Below are positions 36,404 through 47,788 of a DNA stretch of 64,000 nucleotides, piece by piece. Positions within the stretch are counted from its first letter, which is position 1. The number at the start of each line of letters is the position of its first letter. The notes under the pieces are model-generated. The model saw only the letters and a list, made by a program, of their open reading frames with translations, had not been told where the DNA came from and made no database searches. The stretch comes from Cryptomeria japonica (lineage: Eukaryota > Streptophyta > Pinopsida > Cupressales > Cupressaceae), in contig NC_081415.1 of NCBI RefSeq assembly GCF_030272615.1, positions 188,234,270 through 188,298,269 of the forward strand. Reading direction: 5' to 3'. The position numbers were made by a program, and so were the translations under genes.

Positions 36404-39400
36404 TTAATTTACTTTATGAAGGGGCAGAACCCCTAATTCACCTCTCAAATAGGTAAATGTAGTTTTCAGTAAGGGCTTAGTGGATATGTCTACTAGCTGC
36501 TCCTTACTGGAAACATGTTCTAATACAACCTCTTTGTTTTGAACCTTCTCTCTCAAGAAATGACACATGAGCTCAATGTTCTTTGTTCTAGCATGCAATA
36601 TTGGATTCTTGGAAATATTTATTGCACTTGTTTTGTCACAAAATATACTCACCAGTTCAGATATAGGTACTTTGAAACCATCCAATACATGTTTCATCTA
36701 GATTGCTTGAGTGTAATTCATAAATGCTACCACATACTTCACTTTAGCTATAGACTGGGAAATACAACTCTGCTTCTTACTCATCCATGAGACTAGTTTT
36801 CCACCAAGAAAGAACGCTCCACCAGTTGTGCTCTTCTGGTCATCCACATTACCTGCCCAATCCACATTGGTAAATACTTTGAGATTAAAATAACCATTGT
36901 ATGGATACCACAATCCATAATCAACTATCCCTTTCAGGTATCTAAGAATCCTCTTGACTACTACCAATTGGGATTCTCTTGGACTTTTCTGAAAATGGAC
37001 CACAATGCCCACTACATGAGCAATATCTGGTCTGCTATGTACCACATAGTGTAGCTTACCGATCATTGACTAGTACTCCTTCTCATTCACCAACGCTAAA
37101 TCATCTTCCTTATTCAATTTACAGCCAGTCACCATCGGTGTACCAACCAGTTTGCTCTCCTCCATGCCAAAGGTCTTCAATACCTCTTTAACATACTTAG
37201 ACTGGGTAATAAAGATACCCTCTTTCATCTCCTAAATGTGTAGAACGATGAAGAATTTTATCTCTCCAATCAAAGACATCTCAAACTCTTTCTTCATTTC
37301 ATCTGCAAATGCATGGCTCATTTCATCATCTCCTCCAAAGATTATGTCATCAATAAACACTTCACAGATCAGAATCTGATCACCTTCAGATTTCAGGTAG
37401 ATGTTGTTATCCTCACTTGTTCTCTGAAATCCTATCTTCACAAGATGAGAGTGTAGCCATTCATACCATGCCCTTGGTGCTTGTTTCAATCCATATAGGG
37501 CCTTGTGTAATCTACACACCATGTTACCATCTTCTAATAAGGCAAACCCATCTGATTGCTCAATATACACTTCCTCTTCTAGGATTTCATTCAAGAATGT
37601 AGACTTCACTTCCATCTAGTATACCTTGAATCCCTTAAATATTGCAAATACAAGTAGCATTCGAACACCTTCTAGTCTAGCCACTGGGGCAAAGGTTTCT
37701 CCATAGTCTTCTCCCTCTTCCTAAGCATATACCTTGCATACAAGTCTTGCCTTGTTCCTTACAACTATGCCTTCTTCATTCAACTTATTCCTAAAGACCC
37801 ATTTGGTACCTATGACATTCTTGTGTTCCGGTCTGGGTACCAAAGACCATGTTGCATTCTTTTCTATCTGGTCTAACTCCTCTTCCATTGCCTTAATCTA
37901 GTCTTCATCTGTAAGTGCCTCTCTAGTGGTCTTAGGCTCAAATTTAGAAATCATGCAAGAGTTTTCTTTCACCTTTTTTCTTGTGAGTATCCCTACATCT
38001 TTATCTCCTATGATCTGCTTCGGATCATGATGTAGTTTCACATATCTAGGAATGACTCTAGCTGGTTCTGCTTGCTTTTCCTCTTCTTCTTCTTCTCCAT
38101 CTTTTTCTTCACCTATTGTAGCTTCTACCAATACAGGAACACTGAGGTCTTTGCTTGTTTCTTTCTTAACCAGTTCCCAGAAGGCTACACCCAGTTCATC
38201 TTCCACTTGCTTGCTATAGGTTTCCTTAGGCCCCTCAAGGGATTCATCAATCCCAACATTGATACTCTCAAAAAATTTCAGAGTCCTATTGTTGTAGCAC
38301 TTGAGAGCTTTTCTCTTAGTGGAATATCCCAAAAATATTCCTTCATCACATTTAGCATCAAACTTGCTCAGATGCTCACCTCTCTTGATATAATACTTAC
38401 TGCCAAATAATTTAAAATAAATCATAGTGGTAGTCTTCCTAGTCTAGTACTCAAAAGGGGTTTTATCTTTACCTTTCTTGATGAGTGCCCAGTTCATAGT
38501 ATGGACTGCAATACTCACCGCTTCTCTCCAAAAAGTGTGAGCAACCTTTCCTTGGATCAACATTGTTCTGGCCACTTCAACTACAATCCTTTTATTCCTT
38601 TCTGCTATGTCATTCTATCATGGTGTCCTTGGGGCAGACAACTACCTCTTGATACCATTCTCTTCATAGTACTTGTTGAATTCATTAGAAGTGAATTCAT
38701 CTCCTTGATCAGTTCTTAGGCATTTAATCCTTTGACTGCTTTCCTTCTCTACCAACGCTCTAAAGGCTTCAAACTTTCCAAATGCCTCAAACTTGTTTTT
38801 CAAGAATGTGACCCACATCATTCTTGAGAAGTCATCAATAAGAATCAAGAAATACCTATCTCCCTGAATACTTCTAGTTTTCATTGGACCACACAGATCG
38901 GTGTGCACAAGATCACGTAAGTTCTCTTCTGAAAAAGACTTACCTTTGAAAGTTGAGAAAGACATCTTCCTAAGTTGGCATTATCTGCACAAAGAATTCT
39001 CCTGTTTGTTTAGCAAAGGCAATCCTCTTACTTCCTTGATCTTACTCGCCTTTACAATATTATCAAAATTCATATGACAAAGTCTCCTATGCCATATCTA
39101 ACCGGACCATCAAACTTTGCCATCAGTCACTGACTAATCTTGGCATTCAACTGAAGCAAGTTACCTCTGGTCTGCTTACCAGTGGCAATAAGTTCACCAC
39201 TCTTCCCAATTATACTATAGACTCCACCTTTGAACTCCAGAATGAGTCCTTTGTCATTTAGTTGAGCAACACTCAAAAGGTTATGCTTAAGACCTTCTAC
39301 CCAGTAGACATCATCCGCACTACTCTTTCCATTCAATGAGATGGATCCTTTACCTTTCACCAAGCATGGTGCATCGTTACCAAACCAGAAAAAACCTCCA

Positions 39401-39567
39401 TCATATTCTTCTAGAGATAGAAACTTTCTCTGATCACCAGTCATGTGGTGAGAACATCCACTATCAACAATCCACTCATTAGAGTTGTTAATGTGAGAAA
39501 AAAGGGCTATCTTGTCAGACACTTCTTCCTTTACAGCTACAAACACTATGTCCTCATTCTCTTCATC
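36404..39567 (-). pseudogene. Copia pol: protease, integrase, RT, RNase H, with stops and a frameshift
   Basis: Protease at 39546-39127 has the copia active site in NEWIVDSGCSHHMTGD. The GAG-pre-integrase segment WHRRLCHMNFD follows near 39090, in a shifted frame. Integrase core 38965-38642 keeps HTDLCGP and RTDQGDEF. RT at 37615-37232 has ALYGLKQAPRAWYEWL and a variant catalytic box FIDDIIFG where copia usually has YVDD. RNase H 37066-36404 has SRPDIAHVVG, NVDWAGNVDD and a C-terminal KNIELMCHFLRE (usually KHIDIRYHF-like). From 38965 down to 36404 all open pieces share one frame separated by stops near 38640, 38430-37900, 37616, 37230 and 36698. The single frameshift lies between 39127 and 38965. 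Non-functional. Confidence 0.88.
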
Positions 39568-40509
39568 CTAAAATTCTTCATCAGTAACACCTTCATCCAC
39601 TGCAACAAGACAATTTCTCCTACCTCCTCCTTTATACTTTATAAACCTCTTTGATTTATCCTTATTGTCATTGTTAGGACAGTTAACAACTATATGTCCT
39701 ATCTTATTGCAGGAAAAACATTTTAAAGGAAGCTTACCTCTGTATTTTCCGGTGCCTTTTGGAAGTCTCTTAGCAAGAAGAGCTTCAAACTTCATCAGAA
39801 TCTCTTCATCATCCATATCTCTGCATTGCCTGGATTCATAACTAGCACTTACTTCTTTTCCTTTTCTGGTTGGTGCAGCAGATGCTCTAAAGGCTGACTC
39901 AGTCTTTTGAACACTACCATCATATCTATTCAACTCATATGCAATCAACTTTGCAATGATAGAGTCTAAGGATACCTTGGTTTTGTTGATAGACCTCAGC
40001 TCCTGAATAGCAGCAACTCTGATTGCATAGACCAATAACAGTAATCTCAAAACTTTACTGACAATGGTGGCATCATCAATTGTTCCACCAGTGTTATTGA
40101 TATCTCCAACCATAGTCTTGATCCTTATGCCATATTGCTGAATGGTCTCTCCTTCAACCATCCTCATGTCTTCAAATTTTCCTCTAAGACTTTCTTCCTT
40201 AGCTTGCTTGACATGCTCATCACTTCCATAAATGGTTTTCAGAGTGTCCCATACATCCTTAGAAGTGTTCTTATCTTGTAAATCAATGAACTCAATATCG
40301 GGCAGACTGCTAATAAGGGCTTTCATGACTTGCCCATTTTCTTGAATCTCTCTTTTCTGATCATTGGTTAGAGTGCCAATGGGGATAACATAGGCATTCT
40401 CAACATAGCTATAGTGTTGTGCACCCAAACTCTTGATATAAATCTTTATTCTGTCCTTCCCTATTTTGAATTTATCTCTATTGAACTTAGGACCTTCCCT
40501 CTTCATCAT
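39568..40509 (-). CDS. Copia Gag, 313 codons, open to a TAG
   Basis: An uninterrupted frame from ATG 40509. The middle carries the copia-type Gag fold phrases (DVWDTLKTIYGSDEHVKQ, EDMRMVEGETIQQYGIRI, LRLLLLVYAIRVAAI). The C-terminal zinc knuckle is CFSCNKIGHIVVNC (about 39730-39679). It ends at TAG after TDEEF. The protease frame continues directly in the same phase (DEENEDIVFVAV), so the TAG is probably a mutation in a once continuous gag-pol rather than a designed stop. Gag would form particles and bind RNA. It is the only sizeable intact open domain of this element; upstream is a 25-base gap to the leader and primer site. Confidence 0.82.
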   Translation of the reverse strand: MMKREGPKFNRDKFKIGKDRIKIYIKSLGAQHYSYVENAYVIPIGTLTNDQKREIQENGQVMKALISSLPDIEFIDLQDKNTSKDVWDTLKTIYGSDEHVKQAKEESLRGKFEDMRMVEGETIQQYGIRIKTMVGDINNTGGTIDDATIVSKVLRLLLLVYAIRVAAIQELRSINKTKVSLDSIIAKLIAYELNRYDGSVQKTESAFRASAAPTRKGKEVSASYESRQCRDMDDEEILMKFEALLAKRLPKGTGKYRGKLPLKCFSCNKIGHIVVNCPNNDNKDKSKRFIKYKGGGRRNCLVAVDEGVTDEEF

Positions 40510-40560
40510 TAAAACAGGATCTTTTACCTCAAGCGGTTAAGATTATATCACCGAGGACCT

Positions 40561-40579
40561 AGAGTTGCTCTGATAGCAA
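40561..40579 (-). other. Primer binding site of the copia element, variant iMet
   Basis: The minus strand reads TTGCTATCAGAGCAACTCT, one base after the LTR. It differs from the iMet form by C for G in TGGTATCAGAGC. Confidence 0.75.
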
Positions 40580-40580
40580 T

Positions 40581-42015
40581 TGATGAATAATGATGAACAA
40601 TAAATACCCTAATCGGTACTGAGAGGGGGGGGGGGTGAATTAGTACAGATAAAAACTTCTCAACAACTTATCAAGTTAAAACAATGCTAACTAGTTGTCT
40701 TCATCACTGAACTTAACCATGGCAATACCGGTTAAATATAGTAAGACTTCAGACAACTAAACCAGTAAAACTGAATACTTCAAATAACATTCAACACTTG
40801 ATAACTATTTCACCAACATACATATGAATGTGTTGTATTAGTAATACCATAGCCATTAGCTTTGCATGCATATTCACCTAAACAAATACTACTCAATCAT
40901 CACATGAAAAATGCACAACTCATGACACACAGATTTTTCACGTGGAAACCCAAATGGGAAAAACCATGTTGGGGATGAATACCCACAAGCTTGTTTTTGA
41001 ACTCTTTTGAAGCTCGCTCTGTTAGGAGCCTAGTTTGGTTAAAGACTTTACAATAAGGTTTTTTTAGGAACCAATCCTGTTAAAGATCACCTGGTTAAGG
41101 GATGGCTATATACCCTGTTAAAGGTTGAACCCTGTTAGAGATTACCTTGGTAGAGGATTTGAAGAACTCAATGATCTTGAATCACCTAGTTAGAGGATTT
41201 ACAATAAGCCTGAAAAGCTACCCAAAAAAGGGATTTTCCTACTGTTGAAATGGTTAGAAGACAACAAGTAAAGCTCTAATCTGAGAACAACACTACATGC
41301 TAAGGCAGATCCTTTTTAGCTCCTCTACTCTGCAATCACACTCTATAGTTTTCCACTCACTAGTCTAGCAAGTATCTCATCACTTAAATACAAACACAAC
41401 ATTTGCCAACACTTACAATATCAAAACTCATTGACCTTATAGACAACAACTAGGTCGGTAGCATAAACCCTATACCCTAAACATTTTAGGTTTACAATTA
41501 CAAGCGGTCCAATCCTGAATATTCAAGCACTTTGCATAGAATAAAACAATCTAAAACAGATCATAAGTCATTTTGCATCGTCCATTCTTCACCACATATG
41601 GAAATCAGTAACCCATCACACTCTCTTAACATATTGCTAAGAAGAATGTTCATTCCCGAGGTAGAGATTTAATGCAATCGATCTTCACATGCAAGATCCT
41701 CAAGGAAATCCTTCACATGCACAAAACTAACATGGCATCTCGATCTCATCCTTATCTCTTAGCTAACTCATCATAGAATGTCACCGGTTGCATCGCACAA
41801 GCTAGATTGCCAAACTAGAAACCCTCGAGCTGAGACTACCAACTGGTAGTCACACTTAGTGAAACCTTGACACTGGTCCACTTCATCATTTCATACCGGT
41901 TCTCCTACTTGAACATCAATAACAACTTCTTCCAATCTTCATACTGGTTCACTTGAACTTATTGTCATGAATGACAACATATAGTATCATCATACCGGTT
42001 CATCATATGCCAGCA
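40581..42015 (-). repeat. 5' LTR of the copia element
   Basis: 1435 bp; minus strand TGCTGGCATATG to ATTATTCATCA. G tract at 40625-40635 and hairpin at 40942-40967, where the last outer pair is lost (CCAT instead of CCAC). Confidence 0.9.
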
Positions 42016-42195
42016 CTTAGATTCATTTAAATCTTGTTCTTTAGATTATTATCTTAAGGAATTAAGTGCTCTTCCAAGTTGAGAGCCACCTTGAATCTTG
42101 AAGATCCTTGGAGATAGAGGAACATGGAATGATTTTAAAGAGTTTAGATTCATTTAACTTGCCTTGTTTGGATTTCTAACCTCTAATGCAATATT

Positions 42196-43340
42196 TCATG
42201 TGTGTGTTTGAATTATTTTCTCCTGTTACAGGTTGATACCACATTCGAGTCATACAATATTATAACATTGTCTTTTAACGTGTCAGTTTATAATAACTTC
42301 CTACATTATTTATGCAAGAGATATTCTATTGAATCAATTCTTTCCTTCAAATTAATCATGGATGTAATGCAAAAATCTCAATCCTCAAACAATTTCATTT
42401 TATCCAACTCCTTTAATATATGTAGTACCTTCATCAATGAATATCCAATGCTTCTACTCATCACAATATACTCCTAACCACTATGATCCTTTTACCCCAA
42501 GTAAGAGGAGAGGAAGAAAGAACACTGCCAATCAACCAATGTATGTGCACAACATTATGCCTGAACAACTTTGAAATTCCTAAGCATGTCTCATTTATCA
42601 TTCTATGCAACTATTAACATCATTTTCTAAGATATGCAAATTCAACTTCCCATAAGGTCTTCTAATATTATAAAGGCAACTAGAAATCTCAAGTCCTTAT
42701 TGAAAGATATGATTTATTCAACAATCTTTTCTAAAATGCAGAATCGCACACATATATCTATTCTACACTAATTAACTTCCTTACCTCTTCCATAGGAGAA
42801 TAAGCAAAAGAGAAAAGCATCATTAAACTACTATTTTCTTATATAGATGCACCCCAAACAAATTCTTCGATTTCACAACAGGGTCTACACTAAATCATTC
42901 TTATATGTATAATACAAATGCTACCTCTTTCTATTCATGAGAAAATCATGTAACAAACTAATCTTGGAACATAACATTAGATAAAAGAAAACACACAATT
43001 TCTCTTTAGTTTATAGCATGACCAATTATATAGGAAAACAACCTTTAATATTCGTGTAAGCACTAGAAGTTACAAGCAAGAAAGACCACATAGAGTCATA
43101 TAGATGTTACACTCATCTAAGAGGCATGCATAGGAAATGAATACACATATTGCACACAATTTATGATCCCTATGAGGGGTTAGGGAGAAACACAAAGCAT
43201 AAACATATCAGATCTCCTAAATTCCCATGATATTTTCCATTTCAATTCTCAAAGAACAAATCAAGGTAAGAGAATAGTATAGAACACCATGCAATGCCAA
43301 GAACAAAAACCCTAACCAAAGATCCTAGTGTTTGCAACAC
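42196..43340 (-). other. LARD interior, 5' part, noncoding
   Basis: 1.1 kb between the primer site and the nested insertions. The only frame of note is a 91-codon plus-strand stretch (42202-42477) that begins at the insertion edge and shows no domain. Confidence 0.55.
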
Positions 43341-43354
43341 GGGCTCTGATACCA
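43341..43354 (-). other. Primer binding site of the LARD-like element, tRNA-iMet
   Basis: The minus strand reads TGGTATCAGAGCCC, two bases after the LTR end GGGCATTACA. Twelve bases fit the plant iMet primer. Confidence 0.88.
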
Positions 43355-45033
43355 TATGTAATGCCCGCCAAAATACCCTAGAGAGATAACCTAAAATCTA
43401 CTAACAATGGAGATATTTTTTTTAAAACATCCATTACTCTAAGTTATCATCATCATACATAAATACAAAATTAACTATTTGCAAGATCACATGAAACAAC
43501 ATGTACATGACCATAAAAATAAATTACACAAGCAGACTATTTCATTTAAGTATCAACTTATCTCCAAACATACTCTCGCATACATAACCACTCCCTAGGG
43601 TATATTAACCTCACTACTTCACATCAGCTAAACATAACACATGTAGCAAATCATAAGCTACCACACATATAACTAATTACTTTCCATGAAACAAGATTAA
43701 CATTAATACATATGCATAACCCATCACATTACATTTCCTTAAGCTCTGTTTATAACACTAATCAAATGTGTCTAAGTAGCATCTTGATTCTACAATCACA
43801 TAATGCATCATGAATCTAAATGCAGTTATCCTTCTTCTTCATATAGGACTTATTTATTTCCTTAATCGCAACCATTATACATCTCATCAAGAATACTATC
43901 CATATTCATATACCAGGTTATAATAATAAACACTAATTATCCATCAAATAGGATACCATACTACAAAACAATTTCAAGAATCATATTTAATATTATTAAT
44001 ATAATCTGCTTATTTAAATATAGTATCTCAATCCTAACATCATGAACATTTCTTTGATAGGAATTAAATAACAATACCACATCTTATTACAAGATCATTG
44101 TTTCAATTTCATTGAGACCTAATACATAGGAGTACATAAAACAAGCACAAGGTCTCTATAGCTACATCACATCCTTATGGCTTAATATTACAAGTAACAT
44201 AAGTATGCAATCTTATTTCCTTTTAGCATATTTCATCATAGATTTACCTAACCATTCATTCCTCGTAAATTCTTAACTCCTCAAATAGAGCTTCAATGCA
44301 ACTATTCTATTATTTTCATCATCCTAGGGCATAACGTAACTCAATTCCAATGCATGAATATAAATACAACGCAAATTCATATGACTACTCCATTTCACAA
44401 TCACAATAAACCCATAAGCACATTTTACATATTAATCATTCTATACATCAAGGAAACATCAAGCATTCTTCCTAACCTCTACAATATATTCCTTCTTCAT
44501 TTCATTTATATACTTAACACAATGATGCTTAATCTTTTACTTAGTCGAGTCATAATTGCCTACTATGCAGAGTTCTGAACACACAGTATACTTATTAGAA
44601 CATTATACAAATCATACAGATCACAAGTAATGTTATCCATTCCATTTTACTATCCATGAACACCTAGATACTCAAGTATAGATCAATGCTAGCCATTAAA
44701 TTTTACTATAATTCATTTTATATCATAACATAATACTAACCATCACATGAATGCAATACAATTCAAGTACAAGTAAACTATTCCATTCACATGATTACTT
44801 TAAACTGATAACAAGCATCTTTTACATCATGAAATTACCATAGATATATACCTAATTCCAACATCAAGTCTTATTACAACTTCCTTCTGAAATACACGAT
44901 AGTACAATATATAAGAATACATCATATCTTTTACATACATATTTCATTATGATTCAATATCTTCTTTCATGAACATAGGAAACCAATCCCAAAGTGCAAA
45001 CTCATTAAGAACCCCATCCACGCATGCATGTAA

Positions 45034-45118
45034 GGTGTCATTCCTGGTATGTAGGGTGGTGTTTCTGGTAGTTTTCATGGCATTTCTGGGTGTTTCCATG
45101 GCATTTTTTGGTAAAAGT
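45034..45118. repeat. 21-bp minisatellite, four units
   Basis: Units GGTGTCATTCCTGGTATGTAG, then three more related units at 45055, 45076 and 45097. This corresponds to the second block of the array in copy (iii). Confidence 0.85.
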
Positions 45119-46518
45119 GCAAAGATCAGTTCATTACAAAGGCATATGGCTTAGGAGGGGTCTCGCAAAGACTCAAGGGTATAAAATGACCCTCGTAGAA
45201 AGCACATGAGGTTTGAAACATCAAAATATCATCATAGATCATCAACATATTCATCTCATGCTTCCTAGCAAAAGGATGCAAAAGAAAATCTCTCTCCCCA
45301 TGATCAAAAAATGAGAAATGTGAAGCCTAGATCACTAGGGAGAGGGAGAGAAAAGAAGTAAAAAACAATTAATGACTCAAGAAAACAAGAAAAGATCTAA
45401 AATCATCCAAACAAGTCGAAGAAAGATTCTACACTCCCTTAGAGAAGTCACAGTAAAAACATAGTAATTCACAAAGAACTCAGAAATCCAAATCTGCACT
45501 TCCCCCATTCCAATCTTGCACAACAAACTGAAATCCACTAAGGAAGATAATTTCCACATCAAATCAAACTCCAAGAGTAAATCAAATTCACAAATTGTAG
45601 ACACGGAGAAGACAATCTTTTCTAGAAAGAAGATGCAGAAGTAAGAAGCACCAACCTACAATTCACAAAACCAAAATTGAAGAAGAAATCTAAAAATGCC
45701 AAGCCTTCCAAAATCCAAATCGCAATCCAAATTCCAAATCCAATTCCAACTTCCTCTTGCAAAGATCTGCCAGATGATTAACTCATGTATAGACCAACAA
45801 GCCGACCAATCAGAAATAAAGGTAGGTAGAAATAAATCAAATTCAATTACTTTAGTACATAAATGACAATTAATTAGGAAATACAAATATTTGCACAAAA
45901 TTAAATGGTAGGTAGAAATAATATTATTTACCCATATTTTATTAAATAATTCCCACATAATAATTTATAATTAATTATCATTCTTAATATCAACTCCAAT
46001 AGATAAAGAAATAAAACAAAATAAATAGAACTTAAATAAATAATTAAATTAAAATAATAAATAAATAAAAGTCATCTCAACAATAAATTAAATAAATTAA
46101 ATAATTAAACAATGAGTAAAGCTCATTTAAATCACAATAAATTAAATTAAATAACTTAATTACCATATTAAATTCTTAATAAAAGGAATTATCCATTCAT
46201 GCAAGAAAACCAACAATCAAGCCATGACTGAAAAAAAATAAGAAGCCAGAGAGATTTGACCTCATGACCTATTAAATGAGGTGGAATAGACTTAACCAAT
46301 ATACCACATCTCTAAGTTGACCCTAGAGGATGATCAACCAAGAAAATAGATCAAGATAAACTAGCAAGTTATACATCTTAGACCAAGAATGTGTGAGGGA
46401 AACTATGTCATCTCCGACAACTTTCCATTGGGATAAAGACATGCTCAGACCTATGAAGCTAGCTGGAGTCGATATCTAGTACCTACAAACCTGCATCAAA
46501 GACTAATGCAACATATAC

Positions 46519-46519
46519 A

Positions 46520-46546
<27 letters not shown>
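46519..46546. repeat. (CA)n microsatellite
   Basis: Occupies the place, about 475-500 bp from the LTR start, where copy (iii) has a long TA run. Confidence 0.95.
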
Positions 46547-46552
<6 letters not shown>

Positions 46553-47020
46553 AACAGACAAGTGATAGAGAATCATGATGACATATCTTGCTCACAATGA
46601 GTGATTTGGCATCATCTCTACTCATGAAGACTATCATGCAATACAATATCAAAACAATGCATAGATTCATCATCATGAAGTAGGGTTAGTATCATCATCA
46701 ATCTCCTATTCCATATAAACAATAATCACATGTAAATCCATGAGTCATATAAATTCATCCATCAAGGTGCTGCTATGTATCAACATCCATAAGTTCCATC
46801 AAATATCATATGCCATATAATAAGTCTCGCATCATCAATCATAAAAATCTCCAATCATAAAGAGTCATAACAGATAACATGAATCTACATAAAGTCCTAG
46901 TATCAATGTTATCATCTAATATAGCAGAAGAGTCATAAATATCCATCCATGTAACCATCACATGTCTAACTAAGTCTATTAGGACGGAAATCATAATGCA
47001 AGTCTAGGAGGGGCACTACA

Positions 47021-47788
47021 CATTATCTATTATTCTTTCTCATTTATCCATATCTTCCAGGATAATCTTGTCTGTAGCAACAAGATTATGATTGGTACAA
47101 ATGGAGATAGATTTATGTCCATTTGGTGCTTGTTTATGAATCCTTTAGAGATTAAGAAAGCCATAAGAAGACACGACATGTGATTGGTGCAAAAAATATA
47201 TTATCTTTCATTGATATTATATGAATGTGCATATATAGTTACAATGTTTGTATGGTGAAAAAACAAGTTCCCATGATCAAGTAGGGAAAACATCCAGTTA
47301 ATTTGACAAGGTACCCTATAGACAACAATTTTAATTAATGTTACTTAATTTGATTACATTTTTTATAATTCAAAATTTGAACAAGGTTTAATAAATGAAA
47401 AATCCATAAATTTCAAAAGAAATAACTTAATATCAATCCTAAAATTGGCCTATCATCATAAATTAAGTGTGATTTCAATTAGTTTTTGTTATAATCATTA
47501 ATCAAAGATAAATTTTGTTTGTGAAAGAGATTGACTAAAAAATTAGTTGTATTGGACATTTAGATTAGATATCACATTTGCTCTGGCTATGAAAATAGAT
47601 TCACAACTTTTGCAAATAAATCTTAGTCACATGGCTCTAGGGATTGTGAAGCCCACAAATCATCTCAACCTTCTCAACCACATTCTACCTCTTCCACCCT
47701 AAAATTTATAGACAACTTTAAAATTACTCTACAATTATATTATTAGTTAACATAAAGTCATTTATTTTCTCTTGAGCATTTTTGCAGC
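47021..47788. other. Unassigned spacer
   Basis: No frame above 60 codons and no recognised repeat between the LARD-like element and the LINE remnant. Confidence 0.35.

Larger units (their letters stand above)
34670..42015 (-). mobile_element. Copia LTR retrotransposon, decayed, minus strand
   Basis: LTRs of 1435-1437 bp (34670-36106 and 40581-42015), primer site at 40579-40561, polypurine tract next to the 3' LTR, and gag-pol in copia order: Gag, protease, integrase, RT, RNase H. It is inserted in the solo Tat LTR. Right flank CTTAG has no partner on the left because of the extra block at 34604-34669. Several stops and one frameshift make it non-functional. The two LTRs differ by scattered substitutions, so the insertion is not recent. 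Confidence 0.9.
33640..42190 (+). mobile_element. Solo Tat-type LTR, split by a copia element
   Basis: Starts TGTAGACACCTAAAAG, like the LTR of element C (TGTAGACACCTAAAAT at 51245), and ends CTCTAATGCA at 42190. Perfect target duplications ATATT lie at 33635-33639 and 42191-42195, so this is one LTR with no interior of its own. LTR sequence occupies 33640 to about 34603 and 42016-42190. U3 has the same series of AT palindromes with CT-rich linkers (33680-33960), and a TATA box CTATAAATAG at 34532-34541 after the phrase CTCAACCCTCCATTT, which element C shares (51641). Confidence 0.85.
26463..47020 (-). mobile_element. LARD-like element with giant LTRs, host of two nested insertions
   Basis: On the minus strand: 5' LTR 47020-43357, iMet primer site 43354-43341, interior, polypurine tract 31492-31475, 3' LTR 31474-26463. 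Removing the nested solo Tat LTR and copia element (33640-42195) leaves an interior of only about 3.3 kb with no coding region. LTRs of 4-5 kb around a short noncoding interior are the hallmark of LARDs (large retrotransposon derivatives, described in Triticeae). The flanks CCTCA (left) and CATTA (right) do not form a target duplication, so the ends may be old or recombined. It would need proteins in trans. Confidence 0.82.
43357..47020 (-). repeat. 5' giant LTR, copy (iv), 3.7 kb with internal deletion
   Basis: Minus strand TGTAGTGCCCCTCC to GGCGGGCATTACA, 3664 bp. Collinear with copy (iii) except for a 1.3-kb gap near 45020-45034 (partner 28080-29386). It has a shortened 21-bp array (45034-45118), a (CA)n at 46519-46546 where copy (iii) has (TA)n, and the same tRNA-like sequence near 46251-46306. 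Confidence 0.88.

Noticed and set aside
26458-47025. Target duplication of the LARD-like element
   Set aside because: Flanking pentamers CCTCA and CATTA differ, so none is claimed.
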